Assembly (NCBI GenBank): GCA_009845545.1
Contig: VXZK01000358.1
Span: forward strand, 1-32,832
Direction of reading: 5' to 3'
Length of the DNA: 32,832 nt
DNA from: Candidatus Poribacteria bacterium
Lineage (GTDB): Bacteria; Poribacteria; WGA-4E; WGA-3G
The notes below the pieces were generated by a model. It worked only from the letters and a program-made list of their open reading frames with translations. It searched no databases and had not been told where the DNA came from. Of this stretch, positions 8,239 to 16,711 are shown piece by piece. The position numbers and the translations under genes are program-made. Every line of letters starts with the position of its first letter. Positions within the stretch are counted from its first letter, which is position 1.

Positions 8239-9456
8239 TCAAATGCTACACTGTCGCGCCACCTCATAGAGCAGAACACCTGCTGCGACTCCTACATTGA
8301 GCGATGATTGTCCAGATGCCATCGGAATACGGACGAGTTCTGTACAGGACGCTCGCGTTTCAGGAGACAATCCCATATTCTCATTGCCAACAACAACAGC
8401 GGTAGGCAGCGAGAATTTCGTGGTGTATAACTCTTTTTCTGCATTGGATGTTCCGCCTAATACACTCCAGCCTGATAGACGTAGTGTCTCAATCGCGGCA
8501 CCGATATCTGTTGCATAGTACAACGGTAAACGTCCAACCGCGCCTCGTGACGCACGCACACAGTTTTTATGAAACGGACTCGCGCCTATATGACTCAGCA
8601 GGACGGCGGATACTCCGACTGCATCTGCTGTCCGCAATGTCATACCCAAATTGTCTGGGTTTACGATGTTCTCAGCGATGAGTATTGTACATCCGGGACT
8701 AAAGTGAAAATTGGGTTGACCGGATTCTGACAAAAAGTGCCGAAAGTTAAAGTATACCGATGCTATAACTGGTGGTACCGGGCGGTTTGTAGTGACTGAA
8801 CCCATCACACCATGGTTAACTTGGTAACAGGAAATATTATCGGCAGATGCTCGCTTTAAGAGACTTTGCCCTTCCGATGTTTCAAAGAGGGCAGTGGTAT
8901 AAAGGATTCTCTCAATAGGGAGTCCGTCTCTAATTGCCCGTTCTACCATCAGATCTCCTTCGACAACAAATTGCGAATATTCAAGTTTGCCCTTCAAGGT
9001 GGCTAATTTACGCATATCTGCGGCAACTGCATCTTTGCGTTTAGAAATAGTTCGCTGCTCTACTACAGCACTTCCGCGTTTAATACCGCGATAAAATCTT
9101 CCATCATCTGTATGAACAAATTCACCTTCTAAGACATCGTGTATTCCGTTGTCCATCCACTTTTCTGTTAGGTGGAACATTCCGGAGCATCGTCTTGGAA
9201 AAGCCAAGAGCAGTTCTCTCAGACTTCGCTCGGTCATGGCAGTAAGATAGACTTGATAATCAGTATCAAAGGTGGCCCCTTGTGTCATTAGTAAGACTCC
9301 ATCGAACTTCTGCCAACCTGCGGTAAGCACCTGATAATTTTGGTGCCATTCACCTGTCTTAGAAAAGGTGTGGTACGCCTGTTTAAAGTGAGAGACGACC
9401 GTAGCATCGGGATTTTCTTTTTCTAAGAAAGCAATGACTTCATCGTAGTTTATCAT
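8239..9456 (-). CDS. TrmH/SpoU family RNA 2'-O-methyltransferase with extra N-terminal domain of about 150 aa
   Basis: C-terminal SPOUT motifs: ENIVNPDNLGMTLRTADAVGVSAVLL, VVGNENMGLSPETRASCTELVRIPMASGQSSLNVGVAAGVLLYE. ATG at 9456 overlaps the UbiA stop (ATGA). Confidence 0.9.
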   Translation of the reverse strand: MINYDEVIAFLEKENPDATVVSHFKQAYHTFSKTGEWHQNYQVLTAGWQKFDGVLLMTQGATFDTDYQVYLTAMTERSLRELLLAFPRRCSGMFHLTEKWMDNGIHDVLEGEFVHTDDGRFYRGIKRGSAVVEQRTISKRKDAVAADMRKLATLKGKLEYSQFVVEGDLMVERAIRDGLPIERILYTTALFETSEGQSLLKRASADNISCYQVNHGVMGSVTTNRPVPPVIASVYFNFRHFLSESGQPNFHFSPGCTILIAENIVNPDNLGMTLRTADAVGVSAVLLSHIGASPFHKNCVRASRGAVGRLPLYYATDIGAAIETLRLSGWSVLGGTSNAEKELYTTKFSLPTAVVVGNENMGLSPETRASCTELVRIPMASGQSSLNVGVAAGVLLYEVARQCSI

Positions 9457-10301
9457 AGAAAGGTTCCGAGATAGATTGCACCGAGTCCGACGAATATATC
9501 CCACTTCATCCAGCGTTGGATGGCGGTACAACTCTCTTTGGAAGCATCACGTAACAGGCGGATAGCACATCCGATCAGGACCAAATCGACACCGAGTACA
9601 ACTGCCAACAGATAATGCCATGAATACCCGCTAAAAAGGTAGGGGATAGGACTGAATAGAATAACCAACCCCATGAAACCGATAGCTGTCTTTACAGCGA
9701 GTTGTGGGTTGAGAATGGCGAGTGTTTTCACACTGTTTTTCAAGTCGCCTTCTGTATCTTCAAGGTCTTTGATAATTTCTCGCGCTGTTGTGAACAGGAA
9801 CGCAAAGATTGCTGGAATCAGTGTGCCTTGCACCGAATCTATCGCGATGCCGCCAGAGATAAAGGTTAAACCGGTTAAACTGCTCACGACTAAATTGCCG
9901 ACAAATGGTATACGTTTCAGCCAGCGTGCGTAAGTCGCGAGTGCGGCGAATACGAGAATTGCAATCGCTGTTGCGTTTCTATTAATAAGTGTCCCCAAAT
10001 AGATACCGATAGCAACAAGAATCACCGCAAAAATCAGTGCATCTACGCGCCGAATGCGTCCAGAAGGTAGCGGTCGTCGTGGTCGATTAATTTGGTCAAT
10101 GTTATAATCGGAATAATCGTTTATGGCGTTCCCAGCAGAAAGCATGATGAATGCGGCGATAGAAACCAACCAAAGCCGAATGTCAACAAGATTTTGGATG
10201 GTGTCTTGGCTGGCGAACATCCCACCGAGCCATGCGGAGATAAAAGCGATAATTCCGTTAAGAGGGCGCGTCAGTTCAAGATATGCGAACAGCGTTTTCA
10301 T
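9453..10301 (-). CDS. UbiA-family prenyltransferase, (S)-2,3-di-O-geranylgeranylglyceryl phosphate synthase-like
   Basis: LTRPLNGIIAFISAWLGG, NAINDYSDYNIDQINRPRRPLPSGRI, FLFTTAREIIKDLEDTEGD. Start ATG 10301 (MKTLFAYLELTRPLN). Confidence 0.85.
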   Translation of the reverse strand: MKTLFAYLELTRPLNGIIAFISAWLGGMFASQDTIQNLVDIRLWLVSIAAFIMLSAGNAINDYSDYNIDQINRPRRPLPSGRIRRVDALIFAVILVAIGIYLGTLINRNATAIAILVFAALATYARWLKRIPFVGNLVVSSLTGLTFISGGIAIDSVQGTLIPAIFAFLFTTAREIIKDLEDTEGDLKNSVKTLAILNPQLAVKTAIGFMGLVILFSPIPYLFSGYSWHYLLAVVLGVDLVLIGCAIRLLRDASKESCTAIQRWMKWDIFVGLGAIYLGTFL

Positions 10302-10391
10302 TTCCGAGATTTTGACTCCCAGTTTATTATGGTAGATTTCAGAATTAAGCAAGTTTAAAGATGAAACGGACGTTTTTGATCTTCGGATGGA

Positions 10392-10415
10392 TTGGAAGGT
10401 TGGAAGGTTGGAAGT
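10392..10415. repeat. 8-bp tandem repeat (TTGGAAGG)x3
   Basis: TTGGAAGG TTGGAAGG TTGGAAGT read directly. Confidence 0.6.
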
Positions 10416-10467
10416 GCGGGAGATAGCCAAAATGGCGGTTCTTCCCCCCTTCCTGTCAGGAGTGCTG

Positions 10468-11514
10468 CTATGATTCATCCTCTAACTCTTGAAGCTTTGC
10501 TTCGAGTTCTTCCATGCGTTTCTGGAGTTTTGCGAATTCAGGGAGCAGTTCTGGGAGTTTTCGGGTTGCGGCGTGAATTCGTAATTCCTGCTTATGCGGG
10601 CGCGCTGGAAATCCGGAGAGGTGACTTCCGGCAGGCATATCTTTTGTAACCGCGGATTTCGCGTAAACGACGCTGTCATCCCCAAGCGTTAGATGTCCTG
10701 CAGCCCCGCCGTGTCCTGCGATATTGACTCGATTGCCGAGCGTGGTACTTCCAGCGATACCAACTTGTGCGGCGAGGCAGCAATCTTCGCCGATCACAAC
10801 GTTGTGCGCGATTTGGACAAGATTATCCAACTTCGTGCCACGTTTGATGAGTGTTTCCGAAAGCGTTGCCCGATCAATGGTCGTATTAGCACCAATTTCG
10901 ACATCATCTTCAATAACGACAGTCCCAATCTGCGGAATCTTGTGGTGTCGGTTGCTGACCGGCGCGAATCCGAAACCGTCACTTCCAATAACAGCGCCAC
11001 AGTGGATAATCACTCGGTCTCCAATTGTGACTTCCTCTCGGATATTCACGTGTGGATAGATAAGCCCATCAGCCCCGATTTTAGAGCCTTCACCGATATA
11101 GACGAAAGGTTGAATGACGGTGTCATTGCCAATTTCAACGTTGTCAGCGATGTAAGTAAACGCTTGAATTGAGACGCGCTCACCGAGTTTGACGTTCTTA
11201 CCTAAAATTGCTGTTTCATCAACCCCTGGAAATGCGCGATGGTTTTTGTCCCATGAGAACATCTCCAAAACTTTAACGAAAGCCCAATAAGGATTATCAA
11301 CGCGAATCGTCGGCTTTCCATTGCCAGAGACACCGCGCCCAATAATGATAGCCGCGGCTTGGGTTGTCGCGATAGCGGCGAGATACTTCGGATTAGCAAC
11401 AAAGGTAATCTGAGTCGGGAGCGCCTCGTTGATTCCAGAAACTCCTGTAATTTCAATCTCACCATCGCCAGAAAGATCTCCATTGAGGTGTTCACAAATT
11501 TCTTTGAGTTTCAT
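10468..11514 (-). CDS. lpxD: UDP-3-O-acylglucosamine N-acyltransferase
   Basis: Left-handed beta-helix hexapeptides; VIIHCGAVIGSDGFGFAP, QIGTVVIEDDVEIGANTTIDRATL, LDNLVQIAHNVVIGEDC, GFPARPHKQEL. Confidence 0.96.
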   Translation of the reverse strand: MKLKEICEHLNGDLSGDGEIEITGVSGINEALPTQITFVANPKYLAAIATTQAAAIIIGRGVSGNGKPTIRVDNPYWAFVKVLEMFSWDKNHRAFPGVDETAILGKNVKLGERVSIQAFTYIADNVEIGNDTVIQPFVYIGEGSKIGADGLIYPHVNIREEVTIGDRVIIHCGAVIGSDGFGFAPVSNRHHKIPQIGTVVIEDDVEIGANTTIDRATLSETLIKRGTKLDNLVQIAHNVVIGEDCCLAAQVGIAGSTTLGNRVNIAGHGGAAGHLTLGDDSVVYAKSAVTKDMPAGSHLSGFPARPHKQELRIHAATRKLPELLPEFAKLQKRMEELEAKLQELEDES

Positions 11515-11594
11515 AGGTACCTACCCTAATCCTTTCTCCGTGGCTTTGATTCGTTTTACATTCATACGACGGAGTTGAGCCTATGCGTGTAACG

Positions 11595-12149
11595 TTATTC
11601 AGGATTTTCGCCATTTTCATTCATCAAGTCGGTTAACCGCTTTGTTAGATCGTATTTCTCTTTGACATAAAGCGTGATGAGCCGTTTTTCGAGAATGATG
11701 TCATAGTTGTCGTCTTTACCGACTTTGATAATTAGGTCTTCAAGACTTTTGTAAATCGGTTCGAGCAATTCCCGCTCTTTTTCAATGAGTGCTTGCTGAC
11801 CCACTTCTCGTTCGCGTTGGTATTCCTGCTGTTTCTGGAGGATTTCGTTGTTCAAATCCGCAGTTTGTGCTTCTTCAACGAAGAGTTCCGTTTTGGTTTT
11901 CTTCTCTTGCAGCGTAAGGATTTCTTGGCCTATTTTTTCCAATTTTTTCTGGAGTTTTTCGCCTGCTGCTCTGAGCGTTTCGGTCGCCTTCGTCGCTGCT
12001 GCGGATCCTTTTAGGACCTCTTCTGTGTTCACGACCCCGAATTTGAAGGCTTCCTGTCCAATACTTCCGGAACTGAAACAGAAAGCGACGGCAGAAATAA
12101 TTAAGAGAGTTAAGCGTGCTTCAGAAGCACCCAACCGAAATGATTTCAT
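11595..12149 (-). CDS. OmpH/Skp family periplasmic chaperone
   Basis: Signal-like N-terminus, FGVVNTEEVL, long coiled coil, IYKSLEDLIIKVGKDDNYDIILEKR; sits between bamA and lpxD. Confidence 0.88.
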   Translation of the reverse strand: MKSFRLGASEARLTLLIISAVAFCFSSGSIGQEAFKFGVVNTEEVLKGSAAATKATETLRAAGEKLQKKLEKIGQEILTLQEKKTKTELFVEEAQTADLNNEILQKQQEYQREREVGQQALIEKERELLEPIYKSLEDLIIKVGKDDNYDIILEKRLITLYVKEKYDLTKRLTDLMNENGENPE

Positions 12150-12312
12150 AATTAGTTATCCTTCTTCCTAAGAAAGAGATTTGTGGACTCATTCTCTGAA
12201 GCCGCAGTAATTACTGCGAAGCATTCGAGTATATGAGTGTCTCCATATTTCCTCACTTATTTTAGCGAAGTGTTTAAACAGATGGTTATCCACCCGTAAT
12301 TTCAATATTTTG

Positions 12313-14802
12313 TTAGAACCCGGGGCCAACCGTGAAATGGAATCTGCCTGCGGGTTCACCGCTAAGGCGATCTAAACCGTATCCCCAACCTAACCGGGCT
12401 AACATGCCGAACATGTTAAGTCGAGCTTCAACGCCGAGTCCTTTTTTCATGTTAATTTGACTAAACGGATTTGGAACACTTTCATCCCATACTTGTCCTA
12501 TATCGAAAAATAGGGCTGCTGTAAGCTGCTGTGAAACCGGAATCCGATACTCAAGGTTCGCGAAGAAGACTTTATCACCGCCGTAAGGATTATAGGTTTT
12601 TGAACCGTCAGGAGGGTCAGGGTAAATTTCATAGTCTTCATAGCCGCGAACGGTATCTACGCCGCCGAGGAAAAAGCGTTCATAAAACAAGAAGTAGGAA
12701 TCAGTGCTTTTACTGACCATGTAGCCAGCGCGTGCGTGTACAGCGATGACATGGTTCCACCAGCCGCTATAGAACCAGCTGGTATCTGCGGAGTATTTCT
12801 GGAACTCATTATCTGCGCCTAAGATTCCGCCGGAGTATTCATAAGAAATCGTATGGGATGCGCCGCCTGTCGGATCATACAAAGAGGTTCGATAGTCTCG
12901 GGTATCTCTACCAACGGCAAAGAGGATACTCCGCGTAGAGCGATTAATCAATTCGGCATCGGGGTTATGCGCTTCAACATGTTCATTGCGAAGCCGGACG
13001 GACAGATCAATATCGTAGGCGATTGGACGACCGAGTGTTACGGATGCGCCGCGTCGTCCCCAAACGTATCTATCGTATCGATAATTAGGATTTGCTCGGT
13101 TATATAAAGCGCCGACGGTTCCGTAATAGCGTCGGAAACGTCGATTATCGTAGATGCGGGCGTTAAGTCGGGTGGGTGTTCCAAACACCCAAGGCGTTCC
13201 AAAACTGAGTTCGGCTGTATGATGGTCCCGCGTGCCTAATTCACCTTTTAGATGGACGCGATAGGCGCGTCCGAGGAGGTTGTTTTGTCCGACCTCAGCG
13301 GTGCCAAAGATTCCGCCCTCACTTCCGTACCCGCCTCCGAGGCTCAGCATTCCGGTTTGCGGTGTTTCAGCGATATTAACTCTTAAATCCTTTCGATTCT
13401 CTTCGGCAGTATCGCTGGGAACAAAGTCAACAGCCCGGATGAAAGACCCCATCTGGAACAGACGCTGCCGTGCTTTACGCAAGGCTTTCACGTCTAAGAG
13501 CTCATCGGACTCAATATCCAAAAAATCCAATTCACGTTTAACGACGTGCTCATTCGTTTTTTCGAGTCCGGTGATAATCACCTTCCCGATAATTATGACA
13601 TCCCCTTCGTTGATTCTCAAGGTAATATCAACGACGCCATCCGCCTCATTGAAGAAGGGAGTCGGTACAACTTCTGAGAGCAAATAACCTTTATCGAGAT
13701 ACGCCTGCTGCAATTTCGCGATGGATTCATCGAAGTTTCCGCGGTTGAATACCTCACCTTCAGCGGGGTCAAGCATTCTACGTATCTTTTTTTCCGAAAA
13801 CAGGTTTTTGGCACCGGCTTGCACTTCAAGCGTATAGGTGCCGATGATAAATTCGGGACCTTCGTCAACAGTGATGTCAAGCATCATACCGGTTTTGTCC
13901 TCTGTGAACCGTTTTTCGTAACCGAGTACTTTTACCTGTGCAAATCCTCTGTCCTGATAGTAGTTGCGGAGGTTTAGGGACAGATCTTCTTCCTCAAACA
14001 AAATCTGGTCAAATGGTTTACCGGTGCGAGTTTTGAGTTTCTTCTGTAGTGTCTTCTCGGAAACCAGTTCGTTTCCGATAAAATTGATCTCCTCAATTCG
14101 CACTCTCGGTCCTTCATTTATCTCAAACGTGACTTGAACAGTATTCGCCTCTGTATCATCTGTAGGACTGCTCTTATCAAGATGCGTCTGTATACCGATA
14201 AGATAATATCCTTTTTCATGGTACAGATTTTTGAGTGCTCGCTCACTTTCCCATCGCCGCCGGTCGCTGAAAATCTCATCGGGACGGAGCGTTATCTCGT
14301 TTTTCAGCTTACCCGTGTCCAAATTATCGTTTCCGATAAAGTTGATGCCAGAAATCTTAGGATTCTCAACGACCTTATATATGATTTCAAGCCCGCCACC
14401 GTCGAAGGGTTGGGTATCTACTTGGACTTCGGCAAAGAACCCTGTGTCTTTAAAAAGGCTTTTCAGGTCTTGCGTAAGGAATTCAGGTGAAACTTCATCA
14501 CCGATTTGTGTTTGAATGAGTGTACGCAACATAGCTTCAGAACCAGTCTTTACCCCTTGAAAAGAAATTTGCTTCACAATGAACATCGGGTCAACCCCGG
14601 ATTTCGCGGTATCTGCGGTGTTTTCTTTGTCCATCTCGGTAGATGGAGCTGCCTTGGGATCACCGTCCGTATCTATCTGTTTTTCTAGAGTTGGCACTTC
14701 AGGCCCAAACACTACATCCGCCTGTTCTTCGGCAACAGCAGTGGTTGCAGCAAGTCCGCCGATTAGACTGATTAAAATCAGGATGTTTTTTATTGCCTTC
14801 AT
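12313..14802 (-). CDS. bamA: outer membrane protein assembly factor BamA
   Basis: Serial POTRA-like domains, then an Omp85 barrel: FFLGGVDTVRGYEDYEIYP, VFFANLEYRIPV, FFDIGQVWD, terminal FHFTVGPGF. Start ATG 14802 followed by a signal peptide. Confidence 0.95.
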   Translation of the reverse strand: MKAIKNILILISLIGGLAATTAVAEEQADVVFGPEVPTLEKQIDTDGDPKAAPSTEMDKENTADTAKSGVDPMFIVKQISFQGVKTGSEAMLRTLIQTQIGDEVSPEFLTQDLKSLFKDTGFFAEVQVDTQPFDGGGLEIIYKVVENPKISGINFIGNDNLDTGKLKNEITLRPDEIFSDRRRWESERALKNLYHEKGYYLIGIQTHLDKSSPTDDTEANTVQVTFEINEGPRVRIEEINFIGNELVSEKTLQKKLKTRTGKPFDQILFEEEDLSLNLRNYYQDRGFAQVKVLGYEKRFTEDKTGMMLDITVDEGPEFIIGTYTLEVQAGAKNLFSEKKIRRMLDPAEGEVFNRGNFDESIAKLQQAYLDKGYLLSEVVPTPFFNEADGVVDITLRINEGDVIIIGKVIITGLEKTNEHVVKRELDFLDIESDELLDVKALRKARQRLFQMGSFIRAVDFVPSDTAEENRKDLRVNIAETPQTGMLSLGGGYGSEGGIFGTAEVGQNNLLGRAYRVHLKGELGTRDHHTAELSFGTPWVFGTPTRLNARIYDNRRFRRYYGTVGALYNRANPNYRYDRYVWGRRGASVTLGRPIAYDIDLSVRLRNEHVEAHNPDAELINRSTRSILFAVGRDTRDYRTSLYDPTGGASHTISYEYSGGILGADNEFQKYSADTSWFYSGWWNHVIAVHARAGYMVSKSTDSYFLFYERFFLGGVDTVRGYEDYEIYPDPPDGSKTYNPYGGDKVFFANLEYRIPVSQQLTAALFFDIGQVWDESVPNPFSQINMKKGLGVEARLNMFGMLARLGWGYGLDRLSGEPAGRFHFTVGPGF

Positions 14803-14855
14803 AATGAAATTTCCTCCTATGTACCGCGGGTTTTCCGCCACCTATGTGCCGGTAT

Positions 14856-15734
14856 CTATTCTGTGGTATAGATCGGAGTGCCGGAGTTATTCGCATACTG
14901 CCGGAACGCAGCGATCAGTCTCTGTGTTATCTTTCCGGGTTGCCCGTCGCCAATAGCTCGGCGGTCAATTTTCACAACCGGAATAACCTCGGCAGCAGTG
15001 CCAGTCAAAAAGCATTCATCAGCAATATAGAGGTCATGTCGTGTGAAGACGCGCTCTTCGAGGCGTATCCCGGCTTCACGTGCGATGTCTATGACACTGT
15101 TGCGGGTAACCCCCTCCAAAATGCCCATGTGTACTGGCGGCGTGACAAGCGTTCCGTTCTTTATCCAGAAGATATTGTCGCCGCTGCATTCAACGACATA
15201 GCCTTCAGCGTTGAGCATCAAAACCTCTTCCGCTCCTGCCTGTTTCCCTTCAATTTTCGCTAAGATATTATTTAGATAGTTTAACGATTTAATGCGTGGA
15301 TTAATGGCTTCAGCATAATTTCGTCGGACAGAAGCAGTTACGATCTCCAATCCGTCTTCATAGAATTTTTGTGGATATAGGACGATCTTATCTGCAATAA
15401 TTATGATGCTTGGCTTCGGACATTTATCAGGATCTAATCCTAAATCCCCGACGCCACGAGTTATAATCAATCGAATATAGGCTTCTCTGAGGTGATTTCG
15501 GCGGAGCGTCTCCAGGACGGTTTCTTTCATCGTTTCGATGGAGATCGGAATCTCTAACATAATCGACTTTGCCGAATCGTAAAGCCGTTCGAGGTGTTCG
15601 TCGAGTTTAAAGACGCGCCCGTTATAGGAACGGATGCCTTCAAACACACCATCTCCATAAAGCAAACCGTGGTCAAATACTGAGACTTTTGCCTCCGCTT
15701 TTGGTAAAAATTCTCCGTCGATATAAATCAACAT
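14856..15734 (-). CDS. ilvE: branched-chain amino acid aminotransferase (PLP class IV)
   Basis: YIDGEFLPKAEAKVSVFDHGLLYGDGVFEGIRSYNGRVFKLDEHLERL; YIRLIITRGVGDLGLDP; LNYLNNILAKIEGKQAGAEEVLMLN. Confidence 0.93.
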   Translation of the reverse strand: MLIYIDGEFLPKAEAKVSVFDHGLLYGDGVFEGIRSYNGRVFKLDEHLERLYDSAKSIMLEIPISIETMKETVLETLRRNHLREAYIRLIITRGVGDLGLDPDKCPKPSIIIIADKIVLYPQKFYEDGLEIVTASVRRNYAEAINPRIKSLNYLNNILAKIEGKQAGAEEVLMLNAEGYVVECSGDNIFWIKNGTLVTPPVHMGILEGVTRNSVIDIAREAGIRLEERVFTRHDLYIADECFLTGTAAEVIPVVKIDRRAIGDGQPGKITQRLIAAFRQYANNSGTPIYTTE

Positions 15735-15735
15735 T

Positions 15736-15766
15736 TTTTAATTATGGCCTCCTGGGCTGCCCTCCA
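15736..15766 (-). promoter_or_regulatory. recurring 5' leader/RBS-type motif upstream of ilvE
   Basis: Plus strand TTTTAATTATGGCCTCCTGGGCTGCCCTCCA; about 24/31 match to the lolC leader copy at 18211-18241. Contains AGGAGG on the minus strand. Confidence 0.4.
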
Positions 15767-15920
15767 TTACATTTCGGGCAGGTTCTGGTCATCCTCGGCT
15801 GATATTATAGCGTCAGGCAGTTTTAATAAGAAAGAAAAAACCGTTTAGATTCTGAATACGGTTGGGATTCACGGAAAATCACCGCGAAGTGTAATGGCGC
15901 AGTATCCAGGATCCCTATAG

Positions 15921-16700
15921 TCAAGCAACCTTTCCATCAACAAGTTCGACAATCCTGTCCACCTGTTGAGCAAGTTCCCGGTTGTGGGTTACGATCACAA
16001 AGGTCTGTCCAGATTTCGCGTTCAAATCCCATAGCAGTTCGAGTACGGCTTCGCTACTTCGCCGGTCAAGGTTCCCTGTGGGTTCATCAGCGAGCACGAC
16101 TTTTGGTTTATTAATCAAGGCACGTGCGATAGCGACACGTTGCCGCTCGCCGCCGGACAACTGGCTTGGGTAGTGCGAGAGCCTTTCTGAGAGTCCAACG
16201 TAGTCAAGCAGTGCTGCTGCCTCCTCATAAACGGCTTTATTGTTTGGCGTTGCAATTAAGGCGGCCATCGCTACATTTTCAAGTGCTGTAAATTCTGGTA
16301 ACAGGTGATGAAATTGAAACACAAACCCAATTTCCTTATTCCGAAACCGTGCGAGTTCGGTATCCTGCCAAGTAAAAATGTCTTGTTCATCGTATAAGAC
16401 GCGCCCTGCAGTCGGTCGGTCGAGTGTGCCGATAATATGAAGCAGTGTGCTTTTCCCAACCCCTGATGCGCCAACAACTGCCAGCAATTCTGACATATTT
16501 ACTTGAAAATCAATACCTTGAAGTACTGGCAGTTCAGTTTCGCCATCATAATAGGATTTGTGTAAATCTACAATACGGATGAGTGCTTCTGGAGTATTCA
16601 GCACAGGGTTCCTCTTTTTTTCTCCATCAGGATTTACGCAAAATTGCGCTGGGACATCTATCTTTGGTAGATTCGGTTCCAAACCGCCGCTACCAGTCAA
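15921..16700 (-). CDS. lolD: lipoprotein-releasing ABC transporter ATP-binding protein
   Basis: VVGASGVGKSTLLHIIGTLDRPTAG, VFQFHHLLPEFTALENVAM, YPSQLSGGERQRVAIARALINKPKVVLADEPTGNLD. True start may lie inside the called ORF. Confidence 0.92.
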   Translation of the reverse strand: MTGSGGLEPNLPKIDVPAQFCVNPDGEKKRNPVLNTPEALIRIVDLHKSYYDGETELPVLQGIDFQVNMSELLAVVGASGVGKSTLLHIIGTLDRPTAGRVLYDEQDIFTWQDTELARFRNKEIGFVFQFHHLLPEFTALENVAMAALIATPNNKAVYEEAAALLDYVGLSERLSHYPSQLSGGERQRVAIARALINKPKVVLADEPTGNLDRRSSEAVLELLWDLNAKSGQTFVIVTHNRELAQQVDRIVELVDGKVA

Positions 16701-16711
16701 GTGCGTAAGTC

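Noticed and set aside
10693-11172. 159-aa plus-strand ORF antisense to lpxD
   Set aside because: Shadow ORF over the repetitive hexapeptide region of lpxD.
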